Below, piece by piece: positions 1 to 9,390 of a stretch of 64,000 bases of DNA. Position numbers and translations under genes: made by a program. Source of the DNA: Microbacteriaceae bacterium PS02066 (GTDB lineage: Bacteria > Actinomycetota > Actinomycetes > Actinomycetales > Microbacteriaceae). The stretch spans positions 1-64,000 of the forward strand of contig JASCPH010000002.1 of assembly GCA_029959545.1 (NCBI GenBank). The letters run 5' to 3'. Position 1 is the stretch's first letter; every line of letters begins with the position of its first letter. The notes under the pieces were generated by a model, which ran no database searches, was not told the DNA's origin, and saw nothing but the letters and a program-made list of their open reading frames with translations.

Positions 1-30
1 GCACAGGGCATCACGCCCCTGCGCGGATGA
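1..30 (+). CDS. 3' end of an unidentified forward gene (partial)
   Basis: The first ten codons read in frame 1 end in TGA at 28-30 and would encode the tail AQGITPLRG. Nothing about function can be said from nine residues. The case for a real gene end rests on context: a perfect inverted repeat starts seven bases after this stop and ends six bases before the stop of the reverse-strand gene at 88, the arrangement expected for two convergent genes sharing a terminator. The other forward frames have no stop in this stretch, so the assignment is tentative. Confidence 0.35.
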   Translation, partial: AQGITPLRG

Positions 31-36
31 GCGGAT

Positions 37-82
37 GCGTGGGCCGGGACCGGGCCGCCTGCGGCGAGGTCCCGGCCCACGC
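37..82. terminator. Bidirectional terminator between convergent genes
   Basis: A perfect 15-bp inverted repeat (arms 37-51 and 68-82, 16-base loop) sits between the forward stop at 30 and the reverse stop at 88. There is no T-run on either side, which is common for actinobacterial intrinsic terminators. It would end transcription of the ABC importer operon and of the forward gene entering from the left. Confidence 0.7.
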
Positions 83-87
83 GGTGT

Positions 88-1776
88 TCAGCGTTCCGCT
101 TCGGGAGGCAGCGCGAGCCACGCGGCGCGGCGCTCCGCCTGCGCTACCGGGTCCGGCACCGGGAGCGACGTCAGGAGACGCTCGGTATAGGCGTCCTGTG
201 GATGCAGGAGCACCTGCGCGGTCGTTCCCTGCTCGCGCACCTCGCCCTGTCGGAGGACGACGACGCGATCCGCCACGGCGTCGATGACGGCGAGGTCATG
301 GCTGATGAACAGCGACGCGAAGCCGAGTTCCCGCTGAAGCGTCGCGAACAGCTCCAGTACCGTCGCCTGCACCGATACGTCGAGGGCGCTCGTCGGCTCG
401 TCGGCGATGAGGAGCTTCGGGTCGAGCGCGAGGGCACGTGCGAGAGACGCGCGCTGACGCTGACCGCCGGACAGCTCGTGCGGAAAACGGTCGCCGTATG
501 CGGCGGGCAGGCGCACCGCATCCAGCAGCTCGTCGACCCGCTTCCGCGCCTGAACGGCGCTGCGCACCCGCTTGTGCACCACGAGGGGTTCGGCGATGCA
601 CTCCGCGATCGTCAGCAAGGGATTGAAGCTCGTCGCCGGATCCTGGAAGACGAATCCCACCTGCGGGCGGAGGGCCGCGAGTGACCGCGGCCTCACGTCG
701 CGCATCTCGGTGCCGAGAACCTCCAACGACCCGTCGACGACGGAGGTCAGACCGACGATCGCGCGGCTGATGGTGGTCTTCCCGGAACCGGACTCACCGA
801 CCAGGCCCAGGACCTCACCGGGTCCGATCCAGAAGTCGACGCCGTGCACGGCCACGACGCCCGTGCGGCCGAAACGACCCGGGTAGGCGATGTGAAGGTT
901 GCGAGCGACCACGAGACTGCCCGCCGGCGGCTCGGACGGGGCGGCGGCGGCCGCATCCTGCGCGGCGCTCTTGCCAGCGCCGACGTGGGGGACGGCGGCC
1001 AGCAGCTCCCGTGTGTAGGACTGCTGCGGATCGGCGAAGAGCTCGCGCACCGGCGCCTGCTCGACGATCTCCCCGCGATACATGACCACCACGCGATCCG
1101 CGAGGTCGGCGACCACGCCCATGTTGTGCGTGATGAGCACGATCGTCGCGCCGAACTCGTCGCGACAGGCGCGCAGCAGTTCCAAGATCTCGGCCTGCAC
1201 GGTGACATCCAGAGCGGTCGTCGGCTCGTCCGCGATGATGAGTCCGGCGTTGAGGACGAGCGCCATCGCGATGACGACGCGTTGCTTCTGCCCGCCGGAG
1301 AACTGGTGCGGGTAGTCGTCGACGCGCCTCTCCGGGTCGGGGATCCCCACTCTGCGAAGGATCTCGACCGAGCGGCGCCGCGCCTCTGCGCGGGTGACGC
1401 GCTCGTGGGCCCGGATGCCCTCGGCGATCTGCCAGCCCACCGTGAACACGGGATTCAGCGCCGTCGACGGCTCCTGGAACACCATGGCGGCATCGCGACC
1501 GCGCATGGCGCGCAGCTGGGAGGCGGTCGCGTGGACGATGTCCGTCTCGCCCCCGTCCCGAGCCTGGATCACGACAGCGCCCGACGTGGTCGCCGTCTCC
1601 GGGAGCAGGCCGAGCAGGGTGTTGGCCGTCACGGTCTTTCCGGAACCGGACTCCCCGACGACGGCGAGGACCTCGCCCGCGTGCGCGGCGAGCGAGATGC
1701 CTGCGACGGCGACGACGGGCTCGCCGTCGGTGGCGAAGGTGACGGTGAGGTCGTCGATGCGTGCGATATCGGTCAT
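88..1776 (-). CDS. Peptide-type ABC transporter, fused double ATP-binding protein
   Basis: 562-residue cytoplasmic ATPase that would power the two permeases encoded upstream. It carries two complete ABC domains in one chain. Domain 1 has Walker A GESGSGKT (41-48), signature FSGGQ (159-163) and IADEP (181-185). Domain 2 has Walker A GESGSGKT (327-334), LSGGQ (435-439) and ADEPTSALD. Each domain ends in the region typical of oligopeptide/dipeptide/nickel (OppD/OppF-like) ATPases, so the protein equals DppD plus DppF joined by an Ala/Pro-rich linker (about 265-290). Start chosen at the ATG at 1776: it overlaps the permease stop as ATGA and has AAGGAGG just upstream. Longer upstream reading would run into the permease gene. 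The substrate cannot be read from the sequence. Confidence 0.93.
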   Translation of the reverse strand: MTDIARIDDLTVTFATDGEPVVAVAGISLAAHAGEVLAVVGESGSGKTVTANTLLGLLPETATTSGAVVIQARDGGETDIVHATASQLRAMRGRDAAMVFQEPSTALNPVFTVGWQIAEGIRAHERVTRAEARRRSVEILRRVGIPDPERRVDDYPHQFSGGQKQRVVIAMALVLNAGLIIADEPTTALDVTVQAEILELLRACRDEFGATIVLITHNMGVVADLADRVVVMYRGEIVEQAPVRELFADPQQSYTRELLAAVPHVGAGKSAAQDAAAAAPSEPPAGSLVVARNLHIAYPGRFGRTGVVAVHGVDFWIGPGEVLGLVGESGSGKTTISRAIVGLTSVVDGSLEVLGTEMRDVRPRSLAALRPQVGFVFQDPATSFNPLLTIAECIAEPLVVHKRVRSAVQARKRVDELLDAVRLPAAYGDRFPHELSGGQRQRASLARALALDPKLLIADEPTSALDVSVQATVLELFATLQRELGFASLFISHDLAVIDAVADRVVVLRQGEVREQGTTAQVLLHPQDAYTERLLTSLPVPDPVAQAERRAAWLALPPEAER

Positions 1777-2756
1777 GCGGTCGCCTCCTTCTTGCGCGGG
1801 CGCGCCGCGCGCCGCCGGGTGCGCAGACGCGGGTCGCTGAGATCGTTGAGACTCTCGCCGACGAGCGTGATGCCGAGGACGACGAGGACGATCGCGACGC
1901 CCGGCGGGATGGCTGTCCACCAGATGCCGCTCGTGACGTCCGAGACGGCGCGGTTGAGGTCGTAGCCCCACTCCGCGGCCGCCGTCGCCTCGATGCCGAA
2001 TCCGAGGAAGCCGAGGCCGGCGAGGGTCAGCAGCGCCTCCGATGCATTGAGGGTGACGACCACGGGCAGCGACCGCGTGGAGTTGCGCAGCACGTGCCGC
2101 AGGAGAATGCGCGAGGTCGGCACGCCGATGACTTGCGCCGACTCCACGAACGGCTCCGCCTTGACGCGCACCACCTCACTGCGGACGACCCGGAAGTACT
2201 GCGGGACGAAGACGACGGTGATGGCGATGGCCGAGGCGAGGATGCCGCCCCAGAGAGTCGACTGTCCCCGGCTGATGACGATCGACATGACAATCGCCAG
2301 CAGCAGCGACGGGAAGGCGTAGATGGCGTCGGCAAGCACCACGAGGATGCGGTCGAGCCAGCCCCCGAAGTATCCGCCGAGCAGGCCGACGAGCACGCCG
2401 AGGAAGATCGAGAACGCGATGGCGCACACGATGGCGAGCAGCGCGGTCTGCGCCCCCCAGAGCGTCCGCGACAGGACATCGAAGCCGCTGACGGTCGTTC
2501 CGAGGAGATTGACCGCGTTCGGTGCCTGGAGGGTTCCGAAGTCCTGACCGTCTACGGAGCGCTGGGCGAAGCCGTAAGGCGCGATCCACGGGGCGAGGGC
2601 GGCGGTCAGGATGAACAGGGCCGTGATGACGAGCCCGGTCACGAGCATGCCCCGCTGCAGTCCCACGCTCCGGCGGAGCTGCGAGAGGACCGGTAGCCGG
2701 TCGATCAGGGGACGGCGGCGTTCGGTGACGGCGGCCGGAGAGGAGACGGCGGTCAT
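1773..2756 (-). CDS. Peptide-type ABC transporter permease (DppC/OppC-like)
   Basis: 327-residue integral membrane protein of the binding-protein-dependent transport family. The cytoplasmic N-terminus (about 1-40) leads into a first hydrophobic segment near 43-63. After a periplasmic loop there are further membrane segments, with the coupling motif region (EALLTLAGLGFLGFG) in the C-terminal half contacting the ATPase. Length and layout match the DppC/OppC subunit. The ATG at 2756 shares one base with the upstream permease stop (TGATG), so translation is probably coupled. It would form the channel together with the protein from 2756-3829. Specificity is unknown. Confidence 0.92.
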   Translation of the reverse strand: MTAVSSPAAVTERRRPLIDRLPVLSQLRRSVGLQRGMLVTGLVITALFILTAALAPWIAPYGFAQRSVDGQDFGTLQAPNAVNLLGTTVSGFDVLSRTLWGAQTALLAIVCAIAFSIFLGVLVGLLGGYFGGWLDRILVVLADAIYAFPSLLLAIVMSIVISRGQSTLWGGILASAIAITVVFVPQYFRVVRSEVVRVKAEPFVESAQVIGVPTSRILLRHVLRNSTRSLPVVVTLNASEALLTLAGLGFLGFGIEATAAAEWGYDLNRAVSDVTSGIWWTAIPPGVAIVLVVLGITLVGESLNDLSDPRLRTRRRAARPRKKEATA

Positions 2757-3829
2757 CAGTACCTCACTCGGGGGTCGATGAGGGCGGCGACGACGTCGAC
2801 GATGAAGTTCGTGACCGCCACCACCACGGCGATCATGACGACGATGCCCTGCACGGCCACGAAGTCCCGCGCCTTCAGATACTCGGAGAGCATGAAGCCG
2901 ATGCCCTTCCACTCGAAGGTGGTCTCGGTGAGGACGGCGCCCGAGAGGAGCACGGCGATCTGCAGGCCGATGACGGTGACGATCGGGATGAGGGCCGGGC
3001 GGTAGGCGTGCTTCGTGACGAGCCGATACTCGCCCACGCCGCGGGCGCGTGCACTCGTGACGTACTGGGAGCCGAGGGTGCCGATCACGTTGGTGCGCAC
3101 GAGACGCAGGAAGATCCCGGCCGTGAGGATGCCGAGGGCGAGCGCCGGAAGCACGGCGTGCCACAGGACGTCGCCGATCGCATCCGCTCTGCCGAGTCTG
3201 ATGGCGTCGATCAGGTAGATCCCGGTCTGACCGTCGAGGCTTTGCAGGGCGAGCTCGGTGCGCGTTCCCGCGCGTCCGGATGCGGGGAGCACGCCGAGTC
3301 CGACGGAGAAGATGAGCTTGAGCACCATCCCCAGAAAGAAGATCGGTGTCGCGTAGCCGAGGATCGCGGCGATCCTCAGCGCCGCATCCTGCCAGCGGTC
3401 GCGGCGGTAGGCCGCGAGCAGACCGAGCGGGATGCCGAGCACGAAGGCGACGATCAGCGCGTACAGGGCGAGCTCGAGGGTTGCGGATCCGTACTGCAGC
3501 AGGATCGTGACGACCGGGCGCCCGTCGGTGATCGTGTTGCCGAAGTCGCCGCGGAAGACGCCGCCGATGTACTCGGCATACTGGATGATCAACGGGCGGT
3601 CGTAACCGGCCTCGTGGATGCGTTCGGCGAGCTGATCCGGGGGGAGCTTGCCGCCGAGGGCGGCCGTGATGGGGTCTCCGGTGACCCGCATCAGAAGGAA
3701 GACCACGGTGACGAGGATGAAGACGGTGGGGATGATCAGGACGAGTCTGATCAGGATGTAGCGCCAGAGCCCGTCCCGCTGGGGGGCGACGGGCTTGACG
3801 ACGGCGGCGGCGTCTACCGCTGTGACCAT
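2756..3829 (-). CDS. Peptide-type ABC transporter permease (DppB/OppB-like)
   Basis: 357-residue permease. A short cytoplasmic tail is followed by a strongly hydrophobic segment (about residues 25-47, IRLVLIIPTVFILVTVVFLL), then the large loop and five further hydrophobic segments characteristic of DppB/OppB. The C-terminus holds the expected DPRVRY end. The start is the ATG at 3829; an AAAGGT stretch lies a few bases upstream. A longer frame continues leftward through the intergenic hairpin, but that part has no membrane-protein character and was rejected. First of three tightly linked transporter genes, 97 bases downstream of the binding-protein gene. Confidence 0.92.
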   Translation of the reverse strand: MVTAVDAAAVVKPVAPQRDGLWRYILIRLVLIIPTVFILVTVVFLLMRVTGDPITAALGGKLPPDQLAERIHEAGYDRPLIIQYAEYIGGVFRGDFGNTITDGRPVVTILLQYGSATLELALYALIVAFVLGIPLGLLAAYRRDRWQDAALRIAAILGYATPIFFLGMVLKLIFSVGLGVLPASGRAGTRTELALQSLDGQTGIYLIDAIRLGRADAIGDVLWHAVLPALALGILTAGIFLRLVRTNVIGTLGSQYVTSARARGVGEYRLVTKHAYRPALIPIVTVIGLQIAVLLSGAVLTETTFEWKGIGFMLSEYLKARDFVAVQGIVVMIAVVVAVTNFIVDVVAALIDPRVRY

Positions 3830-3867
3830 GCGGAAACCTTTGAACGGTCGGAGTCCTCCGTCCGCGT

Positions 3868-3904
3868 CCGGACGACGCCGCCGCGAGGCGGCCGCGTCGT
3901 CCGG
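3868..3904 (-). terminator. Intercistronic hairpin after the binding-protein gene
   Basis: Arms CCGGACGACGC (3868-3878) and GCGTCGTCCGG (3894-3904) are perfectly complementary, and an inner CGCC/GGCG pair extends the stem. It lies between the binding-protein stop (3927) and the first permease start (3829). A partial terminator or mRNA-stabilising hairpin here would give more binding protein than permease, as is usual for ABC importers. Confidence 0.6.
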
Positions 3905-3926
3905 AGCGATGGGGGACCGGTGGGTC

Positions 3927-5558
3927 TTACTTGTGGAGCGGGGCGTAGCGGAACTTGAACGAGCCGTCGAGCACGGCGCCGTCCACATCCTTGCCGACGA
4001 CTGCGACCTGCGTGCCCTGCAGCAGCGGCAGCGTCGAGAGGTCCTTCGCCACGAGCTCCTGGATCTGCTCGATGTCCGACTGGCGCGCGGACGCATCCGT
4101 CTCGGACGCCTGAGCCGTGATGAGCTCCTGCACCGCGCTGTTGTCGTAGTGGTTCGCGAGGAAGTTGTCCGCGGTGAAGAACGGCGTGAGGTAGTTGTCC
4201 GCGTCGGAGTAGTCGGGGAACCAACCGAGCTGATACATCGGGTAGACGTCGGCGGTGCGGTCCTTCGAGTACTGCACCCACTCGGTCTGCGCGAGGTTGA
4301 CGGTGAACAGGCCTCCCTCTTCCAGCTGCGACTTGACCGCGGCGTACTCGTCACCCGAAGAGGGGCCGTAGTGGTCGCCGTTGTACTGGAGGTTCAGCGT
4401 CACCGGAGTGGAGACGCCGGCGGCCTCGAGGGTGGCCTTCGCCTTGTCGAGGTCGGGCGCACCCGCGCCGTCGCCATAGAGCTCCTTGAGGGGCTCGGTT
4501 GCTCCGGTCAGACCCTGCGGCACATAGGAGTACAGCGGGGTGTAGGTGCCCTTGTAGACGTCCTCGCTCAGCGCCTGGCGGTCGACGAGGTCGGCCATCG
4601 CCTGCCGCACCGCGAGCGACTTGGCCGGGTCGGCCTCGGGCGTCGCGGCACCGAACGGCATCGTGTCGAAGTTGAACACGATGTAGCGGATCTCGCCGCC
4701 CGGACCATCCACGACCTTCACCGCGTCGTTCTTCGACAGATCGTCCACGTCGGTGGCGGAGAGGCTGCGGAAAGCGACGTCGATGTCGCCGCCGGCGACG
4801 TCGAGCTTCAGGTTCGACGAATCGGCGTAGTACTTGACCGTGACGCTGCTGTTCTCCGCGGCACCGAGCGCGCCCTTGTAGTCGGGGTTCGGCTTGTAGG
4901 AGATGAGCTCGTTGATCTTGTACGAGTCGATGACGTACTGACCGCCGAAGGCGTTCCCGGCGACGATGTCGTCGTCGCTCGTGAGGGCGTCGGGCGAGAA
5001 CACCTCTTCGTCGACGATGGGGCCCGCGGGGCTGGAGAGGATCTGCTCCCACGTCTGGTCGTTGCCGTTCTTCAGGGTGAAGACGACGGTGGTGTCGTCG
5101 GGAGCCTCGACGGATGCGAGGTTGCCGAGGAGCGAGGAGGGGCCGTTCGGATCGGCGATCTTCAGCTGCCGGTCGAAGCTGAACTTCACATCCGACGAGG
5201 TGAGCTCGTGACCGTTCGCGAAGGTGAGGCCGTCCTTGAGCTTGACGGTGAACTCCGTCGGCGAGGTGAACTCGCCCGACTCGGCGATGTCCGGGGTCAC
5301 ATCCGCGGTGCCGTACTGGCTGTTGAAGAGGAAGGGGTAGACCTGGTTCATCACCGCGAACGAACCGTTGTCGTACGAGCCGGCCGGGTCGATGAAGGTG
5401 ATCTTGTCGGTGGTGCCGACGATGAGGTCGCCGCCTTCGCCGCCGCCGCTCGATTCGCCGCTGTCGCCGCTGGAGCAAGCGGCGAGCATCACGGCCGTGC
5501 CGGCAAGAGCGGCGAGTGCGAGCGCTGTGCGGCCGCGCCTGATGTGAACAAGAGACAT
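3927..5558 (-). CDS. ABC transporter substrate-binding lipoprotein, family 5
   Basis: 543-residue extracytoplasmic solute-binding protein (SBP family 5; peptides, nickel or related ligands) that delivers substrate to the permeases encoded downstream. The N-terminus MSLVHIRRGR followed by a hydrophobic stretch ends in a lipobox LAAC with Cys28, so it is a lipidated secreted protein. A Gly/Ser/Glu-rich linker follows. The body has the family 5 pattern (GTTDKITFIDPAGSYDNG near the mature start, later LTFANGHELTSSDVKFSFDR, and a C-terminal TLPLLQGTQ segment). The ATG at 5558 was chosen over one 12 codons upstream because an AGGGA element lies about eight bases before it and the signal peptide then has normal length. 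First gene of a four-gene importer operon. Confidence 0.93.
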   Translation of the reverse strand: MSLVHIRRGRTALALAALAGTAVMLAACSSGDSGESSGGGEGGDLIVGTTDKITFIDPAGSYDNGSFAVMNQVYPFLFNSQYGTADVTPDIAESGEFTSPTEFTVKLKDGLTFANGHELTSSDVKFSFDRQLKIADPNGPSSLLGNLASVEAPDDTTVVFTLKNGNDQTWEQILSSPAGPIVDEEVFSPDALTSDDDIVAGNAFGGQYVIDSYKINELISYKPNPDYKGALGAAENSSVTVKYYADSSNLKLDVAGGDIDVAFRSLSATDVDDLSKNDAVKVVDGPGGEIRYIVFNFDTMPFGAATPEADPAKSLAVRQAMADLVDRQALSEDVYKGTYTPLYSYVPQGLTGATEPLKELYGDGAGAPDLDKAKATLEAAGVSTPVTLNLQYNGDHYGPSSGDEYAAVKSQLEEGGLFTVNLAQTEWVQYSKDRTADVYPMYQLGWFPDYSDADNYLTPFFTADNFLANHYDNSAVQELITAQASETDASARQSDIEQIQELVAKDLSTLPLLQGTQVAVVGKDVDGAVLDGSFKFRYAPLHK

Positions 5559-5821
5559 AGTGGTATCCCTGCTGTGAATGGTCCCCGGGCGCACTTCGCC
5601 CGGCGCATGCAGGTCATTCGCACCTCATCGTGAGCGAACACCCAGCAACATGGCGATCTCTTAACGCACCCGAAACGCCTTCCGCGATGCGTTGTGGGTC
5701 AACAGATCGCTCAGGTCGCAGCCTCGAGATCGTCGGTTCTGCGCGTGCCTAGACCTAGACCACTGCAGAGGTCGTCGCAACCGCCCCGGCACGCGATGGG
5801 CCCGAGCGCATGGTGGGATGC
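5559..5821. other. Divergent intergenic region (263 bp)
   Basis: Contains the upstream sequences of the reverse importer operon and the forward gene at 5822. A 7-bp stem (5585-5591 with 5597-5603, loop CACTT) lies in the likely leader of the binding-protein mRNA. I could not identify a convincing -10/-35 pair for either direction, nor any RNA gene or repeat. Confidence 0.5.
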
Positions 5822-6163
5822 ATGAGACGCATCACCTACGCGGGCGAGAACGTTCTGACCACCGACGACGTGGCGCGCGTGCTCGTGGAACTGACGGCGG
5901 AACTCGCCAAGCGTGGCGAAGCGGCTGCCGTGCGGGTCCCCATCAATCCTGAGGGCGCCGCCGAACTCGTGGTCGGCCTCGGCAACGACGTGCTCTCGGT
6001 GCCCGTCGCGTGGGAGGGCGACGATCCGGACTTCGACGGCTCCGAGCTCGAGGCCCACCTCGCGCGGGTGCGCCCGACGCCCGAACGGCACCTGCGAGCG
6101 GTCGAGGGCTACAGCGAGCCGGACGACGGATACGACCCCGACTACGACATCACCGAGGCCTGA
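5822..6163 (+). CDS. Hypothetical protein, 113 aa
   Basis: No family recognised. The product is small, acidic at its C-terminus (tail with many Asp/Glu/Tyr, ending DYDITEA) and soluble, with no signal peptide or membrane segment. The first half (MRRITYAGENVLTTDDVARVL and onward) looks like an alternating helix/strand fold. The ATG at 5822 has GGTGGGA five bases upstream; an ATG four codons earlier is possible. The stop lies two bases from the stop of the convergent permease gene. Balanced, GC-rich codon use like its neighbours argues that it is a real gene. Confidence 0.7.
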   Translation: MRRITYAGENVLTTDDVARVLVELTAELAKRGEAAAVRVPINPEGAAELVVGLGNDVLSVPVAWEGDDPDFDGSELEAHLARVRPTPERHLRAVEGYSEPDDGYDPDYDITEA

Positions 6164-6165
6164 GC

Positions 6166-7320
6166 TCACCGCATCCAGACCAGCGGAAGCGTGGCGAGAC
6201 CCACCACAAGGGGAGCGGCCAGCGCACCCCACAGGATGAATCGTCCCCACGACACCTCGATGCCCTCGGACTGCAGCCGCTCGTGCCACAACAGCGTCGC
6301 CAGCGATGCCCATGGCGTGACGAGCGGACCGGCGTTGACGCCGATGAGCAGGGCCGCGAGATGGACGGGGGATGTGGCGACCGCCGGCTCGAGTGCCAGA
6401 TAGGCAGGCAGGTTGTTGATGACGTTCGCACCGACCGTGCCCGCACCGGCGACCGCGAAGACGGTCCACGGCTGGTCCGAGGCGTTGAGGACGGCCGACA
6501 CGGGATCGAGCAGGCCTGCCGCATCCGCCGCCGAGGCGACCAGGAGCAGACCGCTCGCGAAGACGAGGAGCTGCCACGGGATGAGCCGAAGCGAGAGCAG
6601 GCGTGGTGAGCGCCACGCGACGAATCCGACGAGGAGGACCGCCGCGAACGCCGCCGGGATCCAGGGCTCGAGGCCCGAGACCAACAGCGGCAGCATGACC
6701 GCGACGATCACTCCGGCCGCGATCAGCAAGGCCCTATCGGCGACCTGTGGTGATCGGGCGGGGGAGAAACGTCCGCGCAGTTGACGACGGTCGCGCAGCC
6801 ACAGCAGGACGACGGAGACGAACACGGCGATCAGTGCGGAAGGTCCGAGCAGCCCGATGAACGCTCCCGTGCCTCCGTCGAGATTGTGTGCGGCGAGCAG
6901 ATTCGTGAGATTCGACACCGGCAGAAACAACGATGCCGTGTTGGCGAGCCATACCGTGGCGAACGCGAACGGGAGCGGCGGAAGCCCGTTCGCCCTCGCA
7001 ACGGCGACGACGACGGGTGTCAGGAGCACCGCCGTGGTGTCGAGCGAGAGGAAGGCGGTGGACACGAGCGCGAGCGCCACCACGAGAAGCCAGAGTAGGA
7101 CGGTGCGCCCGCGCGAGAGGCGGGCCAGGAATGCACCCAGCACATCGAACAGACCGACACGGGTCGCGAGCTCCGCGACGACCGTGATCGCGGTGACGAA
7201 GCCGAGGACGGGGAGGATGCGTTCGGCCACCGCGACAGCCGCATCCGGGGGGAGGACGCCGAAAAGGACCGCGGCGATGCCGACCAGCAGCAGCGCGCCG
7301 CCGATGAGAGCCAGCTTCAC
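6166..7320 (-). CDS. SLC13/ArsB-type membrane permease
   Basis: 384-residue very hydrophobic protein with roughly ten membrane segments, beginning directly with one ([20 protein letters not shown]). Features typical of the ion-transporter superfamily that includes ArsB and SLC13 permeases are visible: [20 protein letters not shown], the [13 protein letters not shown] re-entrant region, and a second repeat with [12 protein letters not shown]. It would move an anion (arsenite, sulfate, carboxylate) across the membrane, but the substrate cannot be deduced. It is shorter than classical ArsB (about 429 aa) and no arsR or arsC lies nearby, so arsenic resistance is not claimed. Start: GTG at 7320; no good ribosome site is visible. 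Confidence 0.85.
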   Translation of the reverse strand: MKLALIGGALLLVGIAAVLFGVLPPDAAVAVAERILPVLGFVTAITVVAELATRVGLFDVLGAFLARLSRGRTVLLWLLVVALALVSTAFLSLDTTAVLLTPVVVAVARANGLPPLPFAFATVWLANTASLFLPVSNLTNLLAAHNLDGGTGAFIGLLGPSALIAVFVSVVLLWLRDRRQLRGRFSPARSPQVADRALLIAAGVIVAVMLPLLVSGLEPWIPAAFAAVLLVGFVAWRSPRLLSLRLIPWQLLVFASGLLLVASAADAAGLLDPVSAVLNASDQPWTVFAVAGAGTVGANVINNLPAYLALEPAVATSPVHLAALLIGVNAGPLVTPWASLATLLWHERLQSEGIEVSWGRFILWGALAAPLVVGLATLPLVWMR

Positions 7321-7349
7321 GACACCATCTTGCCGCCTCGCAAGCTCGA

Positions 7350-7355
7350 TAGGAT
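7350..7355 (+). promoter_or_regulatory. Candidate -10 element of thrS
   Basis: TAGGAT matches TANNNT. A start of transcription about seven bases downstream would give a leader of roughly 20 bases containing AGGAG before the TTG start at 7384. No clear -35 is visible. Its position also argues against the longer reading that would begin with ATG at 7330. Confidence 0.45.
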
Positions 7356-7383
7356 CGATCGAGACCCACTTCAGGAGCGTCCT

Positions 7384-9390
7384 TTGACTGATCTGACCCC
7401 GGCAGCCGTCGCCTACCCCGCAGACGGATTCGCCCTCTTCCCCGACCGCTCCGTCATCGCCTTGCGCGTGAACGGCGAACTGAAGGACCTCGCGACGACG
7501 GTCGCTGAGACCGACGTCATCGAGCCGGTCACGATCTCGTCCGAGGACGGCCTCGCCATCCTCCGGCACTCCACCGCGCATGTGCTCGCCCAGGCGGTGC
7601 AGCGCATCAAGCCGCAGACGAATCTCGGTATCGGTCCGCCCGTGACCGACGGCTTCTACTACGACTTCGGCACCGACACTCCCTTCACCCCGGAGGACGT
7701 CAAGGCCATCAAGAAGGAGATGGAGCGGATCGTCCGGGAGAACCAGCGTTTCGTGCGCCGCGTCGTCACGGACGACGAGGCGCGCTCGGAGCTCGCCGAC
7801 GAGCCCTTCAAGCTCGAGCTGATCGGGTTGAAGGGCGGCAAGAAGGAAGCGGCCGAGGGGGCATCGGTCGAGGTCGGCGCGGGCGAGCTGACGATCTACG
7901 ACAACGTGAACCGCGATGGTGAGACGGTCTGGAAGGACCTCTGCCGCGGGCCCCACGTGCCGAGCACCCGCGTCATCGGCAATGGCTGGGATCTGCAGCG
8001 CATCGCCGGCGCTTACTGGCGCGGCAGCGAGAAGAACCCGCAGCTGCAGCGCATCTACGGCACCGCGTGGGCGACCAAGGACGACCTGCGTGCCTACCAG
8101 CACCGACTGGAGGAGGCGGCGAAGCGCGACCACCGCAAACTCGGCAAAGAACTCGACCTGTTCTCGTTCCCCGACGAGATCGGCTCCGGCCTCAGTGTCT
8201 GGCATCCCAAGGGCGGCATCGTCCGCGGCGAGATGGAGCAGCATGCCCGCCGTCGGCATGTGGAAGGGGGATACACCTACGTCTACACCCCGCACATCTC
8301 CAAGGAAGACCTGTTCATCACCTCGAATCACCTGGTGACCTACCGGGAGGGCATGTTCCCGCCTATCACGATGGACGAGGAGCGCGACGCAGAGGGTAAC
8401 GTCACGAAGGTCGGCCAGGAGTACTACCTCAAGCCGATGAACTGCCCGATGCACATCCTCATCTACAAGGAGCGCGGCCGCAGCTACCGCGACCTGCCGA
8501 TGCGGCTCGCGGAGAACGGCACCGTCTACCGCAACGAGCTCTCGGGGGCGTTGCACGGTCTCACCCGCGTGCGCGGGTTCACTCAGGACGACTCGCACCT
8601 GTTCGTCACCCCCGAGCAGCTCGAATCCGAGGCGACCCGCGTGCTGGAGTTCGTCATCTCGATGCTCCGCGACTTCGGCCTCGAGGACTTCGAGCTGGAG
8701 CTGTCGATGCGTGACGACGAGAAGTCGAAGTGGATCGGCTCGGACGAGTTCTGGGAGTACTCGACGAATGCGCTGCGCAACGTCGCCATGGCGAGCGGTC
8801 TGAAGCTCACCGAAGTGCCGGGCGAGGCCGCGTTCTACGGGCCGAAGATCGACCTCAAGACCCGCGACGCGATCGGCCGCACGTGGCAGCTGTCGACCGT
8901 ACAGGTCGACCCGAACCTCCCCGAGCGCTTCGGCCTCGAGTACACGGGGCCCGACGGTGAGAAGCACCGCCCGATCATGATCCACCGGGCGCTGTTCGGT
9001 TCGATCGAGCGCTTCTTCGCCATCCTGCTGGAGCACTACGCAGGGGCTTTCCCCGTGTGGCTCTCGCCCGTGCAGGTCGTCGGCATCCCGGTCGCCGACC
9101 AGTTCGCGGACTACTTGGACGGCATCGTCGCCCGCCTCAGGGCGTCGGGCGTCCGGGCGGAGGTCGACCACTCCGACGACCGGATGCAGAAGAAGATCCG
9201 CACCCACACGACGCAGAAGGTCCCGATCCAGCTGATCGCGGGGGAGCAGGACCGCAGTGCCGGCACCGTCTCGTTCCGCTTCCGTGACGGGACGCAGACC
9301 AACGGGATTCCCGTCGACGACGCGATCGCGATGATCCAGCGGGCGATCGCCGAGAAGGTCCTCGTCAACACCGCGGAGGACCTCGCGTGA
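7384..9390 (+). CDS. thrS: Threonine--tRNA ligase
   Basis: 668-residue class II aminoacyl-tRNA synthetase that charges tRNA-Thr. Order: short TGS-like N-terminus (about 1-50); editing domain with the HSTAH motif (62-66) that removes mischarged serine; catalytic core with motif 2 region, the zinc ligand Cys in KPMNCPMH (near 353), [10 protein letters not shown] and the [14 protein letters not shown] motif 3; C-terminal anticodon-binding domain. The start is taken as TTG at 7384 because a CAGGAG ribosome site sits six bases before it and a -10-like TAGGAT lies upstream; an in-frame ATG at 7330 precedes that -10 element. Followed by the HIT gene with a GTGA overlap, the usual actinobacterial pairing. 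Confidence 0.96.
   Translation: MTDLTPAAVAYPADGFALFPDRSVIALRVNGELKDLATTVAETDVIEPVTISSEDGLAILRHSTAHVLAQAVQRIKPQTNLGIGPPVTDGFYYDFGTDTPFTPEDVKAIKKEMERIVRENQRFVRRVVTDDEARSELADEPFKLELIGLKGGKKEAAEGASVEVGAGELTIYDNVNRDGETVWKDLCRGPHVPSTRVIGNGWDLQRIAGAYWRGSEKNPQLQRIYGTAWATKDDLRAYQHRLEEAAKRDHRKLGKELDLFSFPDEIGSGLSVWHPKGGIVRGEMEQHARRRHVEGGYTYVYTPHISKEDLFITSNHLVTYREGMFPPITMDEERDAEGNVTKVGQEYYLKPMNCPMHILIYKERGRSYRDLPMRLAENGTVYRNELSGALHGLTRVRGFTQDDSHLFVTPEQLESEATRVLEFVISMLRDFGLEDFELELSMRDDEKSKWIGSDEFWEYSTNALRNVAMASGLKLTEVPGEAAFYGPKIDLKTRDAIGRTWQLSTVQVDPNLPERFGLEYTGPDGEKHRPIMIHRALFGSIERFFAILLEHYAGAFPVWLSPVQVVGIPVADQFADYLDGIVARLRASGVRAEVDHSDDRMQKKIRTHTTQKVPIQLIAGEQDRSAGTVSFRFRDGTQTNGIPVDDAIAMIQRAIAEKVLVNTAEDLA

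Noticed and set aside
88-1776. Accidental frameshift fusion of two ATPase genes
   Set aside because: Both ABC domains are complete and joined by an ordinary linker; double-ATPase proteins of this family are common in actinobacteria.
6166-7320. Arsenic resistance locus
   Set aside because: Only an ArsB/SLC13-like permease is present; no ArsR, ArsC or arsenite-binding regulator nearby, and the substrate cannot be read from sequence.
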